Origin: Dactylorhiza incarnata
Taxonomy: Eukaryota; Streptophyta; Magnoliopsida; Asparagales; Orchidaceae
Assembly: GCA_033032865.1 (NCBI GenBank)
Contig: JAWHQI010000019.1
Location: 10,706,001-10,770,000 of the forward strand
DNA length: 64,000 nucleotides
Reading direction: 5' to 3'
In this document: piece by piece, positions 42,506 through 53,036 of the stretch
Numbering within the stretch: the first letter of the stretch is position 1
How the letters are laid out: each line of letters starts with the position of its first letter
Program-made: the position numbers and the translations under genes
The notes under the pieces: model-generated
Told to the model about the DNA's origin: nothing
Databases searched by the model: none
The model's input: the letters and a program-made list of their open reading frames with translations, nothing else

Positions 42506-43679
42506 ATGCCTCTTTCCGAAGAAGCCGAGGCTCGCCTGAGGGCGGTGAGAGCCGGCGGGCTACCCTCCACGACCAGGGTCCCCGCCTGGATGAATCGGCC
42601 GCCTCCTGCTCAGTCTCCGAAAATCAAAAAGGCGAGGGCGGCTCGCCGAACCGGGGACGACTCTGTGCTGTTGGACTCCTCCCCGGACGATCGCCACCAC
42701 GAGAAGGTACGAGCTACTCTAGTCCATGTCAATAAAGTTGCTTGTGATTCATATCTACTCGCAGGATGCTTTGCCGAACGAGAACAATGGAGAACCCACT
42801 GATGGGTCTCGCAAAAGCCCGCCGACGGATACGAACCTCGCTGGGAAAAACGTCACCGGTATGATCTTGATCTCGCATGCCAAAATGTTTCTTGTTAAAC
42901 ATCTGACCTTCGTTCCTTACTTCTGACAGCCTCGCCCATGAATTCCCCGGCCCGTCATGCATCGCGGCCTCCGTCTCCGCCTCCGCCTCCTGACAAAATC
43001 ATAGATAAGCCCGGATTCCAACTCCTGACGAGCGAGGAGACCGGTGGCTCTGTGCCGCCAAAGATCCTTCCGACCAACAACGCAGCCTACCCTGCCGACC
43101 TAGGTAAATCTCTCTACCCTCACTACGACAACGTGTTCCAGGGCCGTCCCTCGACTTCTCGCCCCCCGCTTGGTAAGTATTCTGACGACCCCTTGCCCTG
43201 CGCGAACTCAAGCGCGCCATCTAACCCCTTCGTAATATCTTGCAGAGAATCCCGAAAATCCGCCTGCCGATTCCAATTTGGGCAACGGCGAGATGTCCCC
43301 CCTTCCAGACCAGGTGGAGGATTTCTTAGGTGACCCACGAGATCCTGAGATGATGAAGCAACGAGCCGCGCAGTTGCTGGGGAAACATGGGCGGATGCTG
43401 ATGGATCTCAACATGCAGGCGAGGCGGGACAGAGAAGCCGCCGAGGACAGGCACCCGATTTTGATGGAAGAGTGTGCGAGGCTCCGGCAGGCGAGACCGT
43501 GTGACCAGGATGAGAACGCCACGACGCCGGAGGTTCATATAGCTAGGATGAGAGACTACGCCTACCTCATGGACAGGGAGGGCCGTTTGGCCGAGGATTA
43601 TTATAACTCTAGGGTGCCGCTGAGGTCTGGGTCGCGGGGTGGGGGCAGGTGGAAATGGTTACCCCATGATTCTCGCTAA
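42506..43679 (+). CDS. Antisense gene 1 of Tat-1: four exons, 323 residues, unknown function
   Basis: Exons 42,506-42,706, 42,765-42,858, 42,930-43,172 and 43,246-43,679; introns of 58, 71 and 73 bp all begin GT and end CAG. Spliced length is 972 bases and the frame stays open to the stop, which is hard to get by chance. Exon 1 reads MPLSEEAEARLRAVRAGGLP with a basic patch (KIKKARAARRTG); exons 2-3 are Pro/Ser-rich and look disordered; exon 4 is helical (EMMKQRAAQLLGKHGRMLM and REAAEDRHPILMEECARLR). No family recognised. It lies between pol and the 3' LTR, opposite to pol. Extra antisense ORFs in this position are known for Tat elements; the product's role is not. Intron 1 is short for a plant, so that junction is the least sure. 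Confidence 0.65.
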
Positions 43680-44023
43680 CTGCTGTGTTGTGAACTCTCA
43701 TTATTTGTAATGGGCGTCGTCGTTTTAGACAATCTCGCCATGGCTCGCAACTCACATATTTGCCACTTATATGTTGGCTTTATTTCTTCTGACAATAAGT
43801 ATTACTAGCTTTTTATTATTTCTCGCTCGCTACTAATAAATCTGTTTCATTTTTATGTTACATTATGCTCGCGAGGACCCTCTGTTCTCGCTAAATATAT
43901 CTCACGAACATGTTGTTTGTACTAACCCCGCAGGTTTTTCTCGCCCACGGACATGATGTGATGTTTTTTGCCGCTACCCGCGCCCGCCGGCGCTTGGTCT
44001 TCTTCCCGCCATTTTGCTTTGGC
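43680..44023 (+). other. Intergenic spacer between the two antisense genes
   Basis: Non-coding. Contains the 3' end of gene 1 and the promoter of gene 2; TCTCGC words are frequent. No terminator signal stands out. Confidence 0.45.
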
Positions 44024-44031
44024 TATAAATA
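44024..44031 (+). promoter_or_regulatory. TATA box of antisense gene 2 in Tat-1
   Basis: GGCTATAAATAGGCGG lies 114 bp upstream of the ATG at 44,145, with a CT-rich leader between. It has the same GGCTATAAATA core as gene 1. Confidence 0.65.
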
Positions 44032-44144
44032 GGCGGCCATAACCGAGTCAACCACCGCATTTACTGTCAACCTCCTTCCTCCTCCGCTTCAGAGCTCTCG
44101 CTCCTTCCGTTCTCGCTTTACTTCTTTTCTCGCAGGTCACTAAG

Positions 44145-46114
44145 ATGGGCGGCGACGCTAACGAGTCGGAGGGTCTGCGAAAGATTGCGAAGGCTTTCAC
44201 CGAGCACACCTTCTACCACTGCAACTAGACGGACGAGGAGTATTTCAGCGCGGTCGCTGATTATGTCACTCCCCCCTTCGAGGCACGCCGTCCTCGAGGA
44301 CGACGTGATCAACGGCCCGCGGGTCGACGAGTTGGCCATTCCCACCGCCCATTTCGCGGTCGGCCTGCGCCTCCCTCTGTGGCCGGAAGTTCGCCAGGTA
44401 ATGGTCGTTCTCGCTCGCTTCTTGTTCTCTGCATTTCAGGTCTCGCTCATTATGCGAACTAATCCCGATCTTCTCGCTGCTCGTCAGGTGCTCAAGCACT
44501 ATGGCGTTGTTCCGGGCCAGCTCACGCCTAATGCCTTGGCGGTAATCGCGGCGTTCGCCTGCTATCTTCGCGAGGAGCGCATCGAGTTCAGCCTCCCAGT
44601 CTTTCGGAAGCTGTTCTCGTTCCGTGCCTTCAAGGACAGGACTACCTACTTCGTGGGCTCGGGTCCTAAGGTTGACAAGACCGTCAACAAATCCCACTTC
44701 TGGGCCCAGAATTTCCTTCTTGTCAAGGGGAACTTTGGTAACATCCCGATCTCGCCCGTCCAACACGGCGAGACCACCTACCGGCCCGCTGCCCTCGGAG
44801 GTCACGACGCCCTTCTCTACCAGTTCTTCTGCAAGAAGAACTTTGAGGTTGTCTATCTCCGCCGCAACCTCGACAAGCTGCTTCCCGTACTCGCAGGGGA
44901 AGGTAAAAGATCTCGCTCTATCATTGACCCCCCTTTTCTTTTCCAGTAACCTCGTACTTATTGAAGCTTCAACTATTTTATAGGCGAGCGGGATCTTCCC
45001 CTCCATCCCCCCTACGCGAGCAATCAGAAAATCGACGCTACCCTGGCTCTCGCGACCATGGGGGCGGAGGCTTGCCGAGGTGACATCACTCCAGGTGAGC
45101 CCTCTTCTCGCAAGAGACTGGGAGCTTCTGGTGGTCATGCCGTTCCCCCGAAATCTCCGCCAAAGAAGAAGAGTAAGAAGAGCGGGGTCTCACTCGCCTC
45201 CTCAAAGGGAAAGGAGCCCCGCGAGGTGGCTTTCGACAAGTTCGACCTCACCGGCCTCTCCGCAGGGGGTGAGGACGACGAGCCCTGCCAGGAGGCTTCT
45301 AGAACCTCCGTACTGCCCATCCCCATCAACCATTATAACTTCGGCCTCGGCCAGAGGCACCGCGACGAGACCGGCGAGCTCCTGGTCAACTGGAAACGTG
45401 AGACCAACCGGGTGGACATCTCCACCATCCTTCCCTCCTGGGTGGAGAAGGAGATCGTCAGCGGTCACGCCTTTGACCTCTCGTTCGCTCTCTATGGGCG
45501 CGAGGATGCGGGGTCTTATAAGGATGAGACTGCGAGAACTCTCGCTTTCGAGAGCGTGAGGTCGCAGTTGCGCTCTGCCGAGCTCGCCCATATGACGGGG
45601 AGGCGCTGCTTACAGCTGGAGCTTCAGAACGTGGAGCTCACGAGGGCCTATCAGGGGCTCCTTGCCGAGAACACGCAGCTGAAGGAGAAGCTGCTCGCCG
45701 CAGAGGGCAGTCTGGTGAGTTTTCTAGACTTCCTCATCTTCCTTTCCTTTGGCTATTTGCTTCTTTAATTGAATTTACTTGCAGGATGTCGAGGCCGCCG
45801 GAAGAGACGACGCTCGCATCAAGGACTTGGAGGGCGAGGTGGCTGGGTTGAAAGCCCTAAACTGTGATCTCACCCGTGCTGTCGTTCCCCCCTCCCCCCG
45901 CCGCCTAAAGGAAGAGCGGCGAGCGCGAGACGAAGAGGTCCGCTTGGAGTCTACTGAGTCGGCTCGCTACATCTTCCAGATGATGAAGGCGGCGGGACTC
46001 CTAACCGCCGACGCGGCCGACCTGATTCTGGAGGATATCGTCCCTGAGCTCTTCCTCCCGCTTCCGCCAGTGAAGAGCAACGACGACGAGGAAGTGTCTG
46101 CGAGCGATCAATGA
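44145..46114 (+). pseudogene. Antisense gene 2 of Tat-1: transposase_28-like, four exons, broken at the N-terminus
   Basis: The exon-1 start MGGDANESEGLRKIAKAFTE reaches a TAG at 44,226 (codon 28), and a one-base shift at the CCCCCC run near 44,272 is needed to enter the main frame (SRHAVLEDDVINGPRVDELA). GT-AG introns: 44,398-44,487, 44,903-44,993 and 45,715-45,784. Spliced reading gives HFAVGLRLPLWPEVRQ joined to VLKHYGVVPGQLTPNALAV, then a domain matching the pattern of 'putative gypsy type transposon' proteins (transposase_28). Exon 3 carries a basic KKKSKKSG patch (possible nuclear signal) and a coiled coil (LQNVELTRAYQGLLAENTQL) that continues into exon 4. Apart from the first exon it is intact. 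The family match is from pattern memory. Confidence 0.7.
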
Positions 46115-46650
46115 GGCTTACAACTTGATTTTGTTCTATTTTGTTTCGGGCTGGCGGGATCGCCGTCTTATGTAAATCAAACTATGAAATGAATGGATAC
46201 ATATTTTTGGCCTTGCGTTGTGTTCGCTCTTTTTGCTGTATTGTTTTTTGTGTTGATATCTCGCTCTTGCTTATCTCGATGTTCATTTGTTTGTAGGCTA
46301 TTCCCGCGATGACCGTTCTCGCATTTTACGTTGTTGAATAGACGGGTATAGGACCTTTTTGGCTGCTCTGGCCTTTCGTTATTCGCTTTAGGATTATTAC
46401 TCTTTAGGTATACGTTTTTCTCTAGTTCTCGCGAGGTGTTTTCTTTTCGGCGAGAGCTCGCCTGTTACCCTGCGTCGGCGACCTTTCGGCCGAGCGCCGG
46501 ATACCCCGGAGCGCATCGGGTTGGTTCTCGTCACTCGCATACTATCGTGTGAAATCTCTCCTTGACGAGCGAGCAGGCCCGCCGAGCGAGAAGGATAGGG
46601 TCAGCGCCGAAGCCTTACTAACCTGATGCATTTCATCCCGACCTTATAAA
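46115..46650. other. 3' flank of antisense gene 2
   Basis: Non-coding. A TGAAATGAATGG-type sequence near 46,186 could serve as a polyadenylation region for gene 2. Short TCTCGC/CTCGCG words are frequent. Confidence 0.4.
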
Positions 46651-46654
46651 GAAC

Positions 46655-47800
46655 TCATCTTCTTGTCCGGGAGAGGAATGGACCCGATGTCTTCCAGCAT
46701 CGAGACTCATCACTTTGCCAGCCTCTCCTGAAATAAACATCTGTCACCGTGCCAGCCTCTCCAGAGATCAACCTGAACCCCCCGTCTAGTGAGAGCCCGG
46801 GAGCGGAATCGATCTGGGGCATTCCAGCATAAAAACTTATCACCGTGCCAGCCTCTCCAGAGATCAACCTGAACCCCCCGTCTAGTGAGAGCCCGGGAGC
46901 GGAATCGATCTGGGGCATTCCAGCATAAAAACTTGTCACCCTGACAGCCTCTCCAGAGATCAACCTGAACCCCCCGTCTAGTGAGAGCCCGGGAGCGGAA
47001 TCGATCTAGGGCATTCCAGCATAAGAACTTGTCACCATGCCAGCCTCTCCAGAGATCAACCTGAACCCCCCGTCTAGTGAGAGCCCGGGAGCGGAATCGA
47101 TCTGGGGCATTCCAGCATAAAAACTTGTCACCCTGCCAGCCTCTCCAGAGATCAACCTGAACCCCCCGTCTAGTGAGAGCCCAGGAGCGGAATCGATCTG
47201 GAGCATTCCAGCACCAATACTTGTCACCTTGCCAGCCTCTCCAGAGATCAACTTGAACCCCCCGTCTAGTGAGAGCCCGGGAGCGGAATCGATCTGGGGC
47301 ATTCCAGCACCAATACTTGTCACCTTGCCAGCCTCTCCAGAGATCAACCTGAACCCCCCGTCTAGTGAGAGCCCGGGAGCGGAATCGATCTGGGGCATTC
47401 CAGCACCAATACTTGTTACCTTGCCAGCCTCTCCAGAGATCAACCTGAACCCCCCGTCTAGTGAGAGCCCGGGAGCGGAATCGATCTGGGGCATTCCAGC
47501 ACCAATACTTGTCACCTTGCCAACCTCTCCAGAGATCAACCTGAACCCTCCGTCTAGTGAGAGCCCGGGAGAGGAATCGATCTGGGGCATTCCAGCATAA
47601 AAACTTGTCACCTTGCCAGCCTCTCCAGAGATCAACCTGAACCCCCGTCTAGTGAGAGCCCGGGAGCGGAATCGATCTGGGACATTCCAGCATAAAAACT
47701 TGTCACCCTGCCAGCCTCTCCAGAGATCAACCTGAACCCCCTGTCTAGTGAGAGCTCGGGAGCGGAATTGATCTGGGGCATTCCAGCATAAAAACTATTT
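46655..47800. repeat. 96-bp tandem repeat between pol and the antisense genes, about 12 copies
   Basis: The unit starts CCAGCATAAAAACTTGTCACC and includes GAGATCAACCTGAACCCCC and GGAGCGGAATCGATCTGGGG. Copies follow every 96 bp from about 46,728 to 47,783 (one copy 95 bp), with two variants (CATAAAAAC and CACCAATAC). 96 is a multiple of three, and the array stays open on the minus strand for 209 codons and on the plus strand for 123. It sits in the tail-to-tail gap. Arrays of this kind are common downstream of pol in Tat elements. Confidence 0.9.
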
Positions 47801-47873
47801 GAGACCTGCCAAAGGATTGCTCCAAAATGCATATGTTGAGTAGGAAATATGAAAAGTCATCTACAACAAATGG

Positions 47874-48900
47874 CTAAGGATAAAATATTTTTAAATCATC
47901 CCCACTCCTGGCTCGGCCAAGAGGTACCCCTTCCACATCCTGGAGGTGGTATCCTCCTGACCTGGGCACTTCACTTACAATGTAAGGTCCTTGCCAATTG
48001 GGCTCTAGCTTGCCAACCGCGGCTCCTCTCCCGGCCGCGTCAACCTTCTTTAGCACTAGGACTCCTTTTTTGAAGTGCTTTACTCGGATGTGCTTGTCAA
48101 AATATCGGGCCATTCGCCGCTTGATTTCCTCCTGCCTGATGGTGGCCTGGTCCCGGAGTTCCTCCACCAGGTCTAAGAATAGCCTTTGTTCCTCGTCATT
48201 GTCCACTAGCCACTCTTCATTCCCTTCACCTGTAGCGACCACCCTGGGGGTCTTTACTTCAAAGTCAATGGGAAGGACTGCTTCAGACCCATGAGAAAGT
48301 TTGAACGGGGTCTCCCCGGTGGCGGTGTTTGGAGTAGTCCTCAGGGCCCAGAGAACGGATGGTAGTTGCTCTACCCAGTTTCCTCGGAGGTTCTCCACCT
48401 TCTTCTTCAGTAGGTTGACGATTACTTTATTTGCCGCTTCCACCTGGTCGTTGCTTCTTGGGTGGTGAACCGATGCGAACCTGAGGTCGATGCCAAGCTG
48501 GGTGCAGAAGCTAACGAATTCTTCGCTAGCAAATTGCGGCCCATTGTCCGTCACTATAGCCAGGGGGAGGCCGTGCCTGCAAATTATTTCTCCCCATACA
48601 AAATTCCTAACAACTTGAGATGTTACCTTGGAGAGCGCCTTCACTTCTACCCATTTGGAGAAATAATCGATCATGACCAGTAAGAACCTTTTTTGGCCGC
48701 TAGCTTGAGGGAAAGGGCCAACTAGGTCCAACCCCCATACAGCGAAGGGCCAGGGAGCAGTGATGGTTCAGAGCCTCTGAGCTGGGAGGAGTTGGAGTGG
48801 AGCATAGAGCTGGCACTTTGAACACCTCCTTGCGAATTCCGCCGCATCCTTGCTGAGGGTGGGCCAGAAATAGCCTTGTCTCAACACCCTCCCTTCCAGA
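47874..48900 (-). pseudogene. Tat-1 integrase
   Basis: The core is open from 48,731: MDLVGPFPQASGQKRFLLVM, IDYFSKWVEVKALSKVTS, VTDNGPQFASEEF and HHPRSNDQVEAANKVI (first Asp, second Asp and Glu of DDE all present). Then LPSVLWALRTTPNTATGETP, and a C-terminal GPYIVSEVPRSGGYHLQD. The N-terminal zinc region (EIHPGECGSHSGS, then a stop and shift) is broken at about 48,900, so only the core and tail are in one frame. Terminal stop at 47,874, next to the 96-bp array. Confidence 0.85.
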
Positions 48901-48902
48901 GT

Positions 48903-50161
48903 TCAGCTCCCGGAGTGACTCCCACACTCCCCGGGGTGTATTTCTTCTAGGACTCTCGGAACCTCCTCCTCTGAAATGCAACGGGCCAGGAGTCCCGAGA
49001 GAGTCTTCCTGTATAGCCCTCCTGCATGCAAAGAGTAATAAGCCGACTTATATCTGAAGCGTCGCCTGTCTATGTCTCCTTCAGGGAACTTCCCTGATGA
49101 CAAGAAGGAGATGAAGGGATCCATCCACGAGACCCGCTGATCCACCTCCATCAGTTCCCCTTCCTCGATGGAGGGTCGGAAGAGTTTTGAAACCGTCCCT
49201 CCTGTTCGAGGACCGAACCTGGCTAGGTGGTCCGCGGGGGTGCTCTCTTCCCTTGGCACATGTTTGATGGAGAAAGTGTGGAATTGCCCGATGACTCCCT
49301 TGACCTTCTCCAAGTACCGCATGAGGGTCGGGTCTTTTGTCTCAAACTCTCCCTTGACTTGGCATGCTACCACCATGGAGTCCGTCAAGACCTCCACATC
49401 TTGCACTCTCAGTTCTCGAGCTAACCGCAGGCCCGCTATCACCGCCTCGTACTCTGCTTGGTTGTTGGTAATCGGAAAATGGATGTTCAAGGCTTGCTCG
49501 ATCTTTGTCCCTTGGGGACTCACTAGGATGATTGGGCTCCATAGGAGTGCTTTCCTGAGGCACCATCCACTAACATCCTCCATTCCGCTGGGGGAGGTGG
49601 TTCATGTTCCCCCACCTCGGTCGTGTAGTCGGCCATGAAGTCCGCCACCGCATGGGCCTTGATTGATGTCCTGGGTACGGACGTAATATCGAACTCGCTC
49701 AACTCCACGGACCACTTCTCCAGTCTTCCCGAGTGTTCCACTCCTTCCATGATTTTGCGAAGCGGGTGATCCGTCACTACCCTGATGGAGTGTGCCTGAA
49801 AGTAGGGCCGGAGCCTCCGAGCCGCCACCACCAATGCGAAAGCCAACTTTTCCAAGATTGGGTATCGGAGCTCCGCCTTCTGCAGCACTCGGCTGACATA
49901 GTAGATAGGGAATTGCTTCCTCCCCTCCTCCCGAATCAGCACTGCACTCACTGCTTCAGACCCCACTCCCAGGTATAGGGATAGGTCTTCTCCCGATCTC
50001 GGCCCTTGAAGTAAGGGGGTTTGGGTGAGTTGCTCTTTCAAGGCTTGGAAGGCTCCCTCGCATTCCGAAGTCCATTCAAATTTTTTGTTCCCCCTTAGCG
50101 CCTTAAAGAAAGGCGCACACTTCTCTCCCGCCTTGGAGAGGAACCTGCTAAGTCCGGCCAA
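48903..50161 (-). pseudogene. Tat-1 RNase H followed by a second (archaeal-type) RNase H
   Basis: The first RNase H reads FFKALRGNKKFEWTSECEGA, IYYVSRVLQKAELRYPILEK and VVTDHPLRKIME. The second begins EWRMLVDGASG, is shifted, and continues QALNIHFPITNNQAEYEAVI, then VEVLTDSMVVACQVKGEFE. This second domain (TNN.AEYEA..AGL and DS..V) marks the Tat lineage of Ty3/gypsy. A stop and shift near 49,523-49,583 separates the two. Confidence 0.85.
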
Positions 50162-50182
50162 CTTCCCCGTGAGGCTTTGGAC

Positions 50183-51403
50183 CTACTTCGGGCTTCTCGG
50201 CGACCCCAACTCCATTATCGCCTTGACCTTGTCTGGGTTAGGTTCCACTCCTGCCAGGGTGAGTAAGTGGCCTAGGAACTTCCCCCGGCTAGCCCCGAAG
50301 ACACACTTCAAGGGGTTGAGTTTCATCTTATACTTCCGTAGGGTCACGAACGTCTCCTCAAGGTCTCGGAGGTGAGACCCAAGGTCCCGGCTCTTTACCA
50401 TGAGATCATCGACATAGACCTCCAAGTTTCTTCCCCTTTGTTCGCGAAAGACCCGATCCATCATCCTTTGATAAGTGGCACCTGCATTCTTGAGCCCAAA
50501 GGGAATCATGTTATAACAGTAGCCTCCATCCCCCGTGATGAAAGAGACATCTTTGATGTCTGGGGGGTGCATGCAGATTTGATGATAACCTGAAAAAGCA
50601 TCTAAGAACGACATTACAGAGAAACCAACGGCTGAGTTAACCAGCGCGTCGATTCTGGGCAGGGGGTAGCAATCTTTCGGGCATGATTTATTAAGAAGTG
50701 AAAAGTCGATACACATGCGCCACTTACCTCCTCCCTTCTTCACCATGACTACATTGGAGACCCAGCCTGGATACTGGATCTCCGATACAAAACCTGCCTG
50801 CAGGAGTTTACCCACTTCCTCTCGGATGGGATCTTCCAACTTGTCCGCTACGGCCCTCCTATTTTGACGGATGGGGCGGGTGCTGGGGTCGAGGTTGAGG
50901 CGGTGGCAAGCCACATCCGCATCGATCACGGGCATCTCCGCGGCGCTCCAAGCGAAGACGTCCACGTTCTTCTGCACACAGGCCAGGATCTCGGCCTGCT
51001 CCCCCGGACTGAACTCTTCGCTGACTCGGACCTTTTCCACCACCCCAAGCCGAGTGGTGACTTCAAGCTCCACGACCTCTTCCACGGCCTCCAGCCTAGA
51101 TTTCTCTCCCCAAGCATTTTCCTTCTCCCCACTGCAAGCGAGCGCTTGGGCTCCTTCTTCCGTCTCTGCCTCTCCTACAATCATCAGCTCCTCCGCCCCT
51201 CTTTCTCGGGCACCCTTCCCTTTCCCCTCTTCTTCTCCTCTCTCCGCCCTGGGCCTCTCAGCGACCCCTTCCTGGGCATGAACTTCCTCTTCCTCCATCC
51301 TCTCCTCCACTCCATTATTGCCTCCGGCCACCGATGCCTCCCCCATCATTTTATCGAACTCCTCTGCTTCTCCCATCCAGGTGATGGTGTTGACAGCCGT
51401 CAC
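50183..51403 (-). pseudogene. Tat-1 reverse transcriptase
   Basis: A 406-codon open stretch. VAEVDADVACHRLNLDPST-type linker, then VGKLLQAGFVSEIQYPGWVS, VVMVKKGGGKWRMCIDFSLL, DAFSGYHQICMHPPD, the catalytic VYVDDLMVKS (YVDD is complementary to 50,405-50,416) and KFLGHLLTLAGVEPNPDKV. The palm is complete with no internal stop, but the ORF ends at 50,183 before RNase H and starts after a stop in the protease region. Confidence 0.9.
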
Positions 51404-51406
51404 ATA

Positions 51407-51937
51407 TCACTGTCTCGCCATCTTGGGGTCTCCCCAGACCCGGACCTGGATTCCACCCACGTTGAACTTGAGACACTGGTGGAAGGTGGAAGGGACACAT
51501 CTGAACGCGCTGATGAGAGGCCGTCCGAAGATGGCGCTGTAGCTGCTCGGGGCATCCACTATCACGAAGCGGCTGTTCCGAGACTGCCCTCCGAGAGTCA
51601 CATGGAGTCCCACTCCACCTTATACCTCCTTCCTTTCTCCAGAAAACCCGAATAGGGGGCCATCCGAGGCCAACACCCTCTTGGCCTCTACCTTCATCTC
51701 GTCAAACGCCCTCTTGAAGACGACATTGACCGATCTCCCATTATCGACTAGAATCCGTGAGACAGTGAAGTTCTCGATGGCGGTCTGGATGACCAGCGTA
51801 TCGCAGAACGAGTTTTCATAGCTTGGCATGTCCTTCTGGAAGAAAGTAATTCTTTCTGCTGGGGGCGGAGCGGTGGATGTTGAGGCCACGCTCCACCGAT
51901 AGATGGTATGGAGGCTAGCCTTGCGGGTTGCCTCCAC
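51407..51937 (-). pseudogene. Tat-1 aspartic protease
   Basis: Two frames joined by a shift at about 51,617. The first reads DTLVIQTAIENFTVSRILVD with the active-site triplet as DNG in LVDNGRSVNVVF (DTG/DNG are both seen in Tat proteases). The second reads RFVIVDAPSSYSAIFGRPLI with CVPSTFHQCLKF, the conserved flap-distal part. Broken, so inactive as read. Confidence 0.75.
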
Positions 51938-53036
51938 CCCTCCCCCCCATGGATCACCCTGATCCCTCCTCTACTCCCCACATCGACTCTGTCTTCGCAC
52001 TTTTCTTCCTCCTCCCCTCGAGGCTCGACCTCCTCAATTCTCACCTGCTGCCTCGGTGCGGGCACTCGGCCCCTTTTTGTTTCCAGGAACTCTGGGCAGG
52101 TGGCCGTCGCATGACCTTCCTCATCGTGGAAGTCACAATATGGCAACGTCACCTCTCCTGCTTCACCTTCCGCCACCCTATTCCTCCTCCTTCTCCCTGC
52201 CCCTGCTTCTTCTCTAGCCTCTTCTCTTCTTCCTCTTCCTCCTCTTCCCCGCCTGATCGCCATGGCTTGCTGAGGTGGGGGAGGCAATGGCCTCGGACCC
52301 TGCCTCCATCCCAGCTGATGGGGTCTTCCTTGTCCTCCATAGAAATTACCCCTTCCCGGGCCGTAACCCCTTCCCTAACCTTGCATTCCTTTGGCACGCT
52401 GCCTCCACTCCCCCTCCGGGTCCCTGGGCTCTTCCCTTCTCCTTACTTCCTGCTGCCTGACCTCTGGCTCACTGAGCTTTGCTAGCCTCTTAGTGAGCTC
52501 CGGGTTGGCCTCCTCACTTTCAATCTCTTCTGCCACCCTCTCCATCAGCTCCTCGTAGGAGACGGGGGCTTTCCTCTTCGAAGCCATTTTGAAAAAGCTC
52601 TCCCTTAGCCCGACGGTGAAAGCGAGCTGGAGTGCAAACCCAGGCATCTCCTGAGTGAGCCGCACTTCTTCCTGGAACCGATCCGCGTAGCGAGCCAACG
52701 ACTCCTTTGTTTCCTGCTTTACTTTGAAGAGGGACTCAACGTCCTTCTTCCTCTTCTTCGAAGTGGAGAATCGCAACAAGAAACTCCGGCGCAGATCCTC
52801 GAAGGCGTAGATCGACCCTGTAGGGAGTTGATGGAACCAGTCCCTGGCCTTTTCTTTAAGAGTGACGACGAAGAGCCGACACTTGAAAGCATCCGACATC
52901 AGCCTGATGGAGACCGAGTCCTCAAAAGACTGGAGATGTTGGACAGGGTCATCCCTGCCGTTGTAGTACACCCTGTCCCACTCTTCGAACCCTGCCGGGA
53001 CAGGTGCAGAAAGTACCAACTCGCAGAAGGGACTTC
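51938..53036 (-). pseudogene. Tat-1 Gag, 5' end cut by Sire-C
   Basis: The capsid part is 53,036-52,375: FEEWDRVYYNGRDDPVQHLQ, CRLFVVTLKEKARDWFHQLP, FEDLRRSFLLRFST and RKKDVESLFKVKQETKESLA. Stop at 52,375 (GMQG-stop), then a second frame with an Arg/Gly-rich tail and the knuckle YCDFHDEEGHATATCPEF (Tat-type C/H/H/C spacing). The N-terminus, leader, PBS and 5' LTR lie beyond the Sire-C insertion and outside this window. Confidence 0.85.

Noticed and set aside
44266..45138. 290-codon minus-strand frame opposite antisense gene 2
   Set aside because: The plus strand has a TATA box, GT-AG introns and a recognisable domain; the minus frame has none and is a GC-composition shadow.
46655..47635. 209-codon minus-strand frame with 32-residue repeats as a repeat protein
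   Set aside because: It is produced by the 96-bp tandem array; no start context, promoter or non-repeat domain supports translation. Kept as a repeat and as a finding only.
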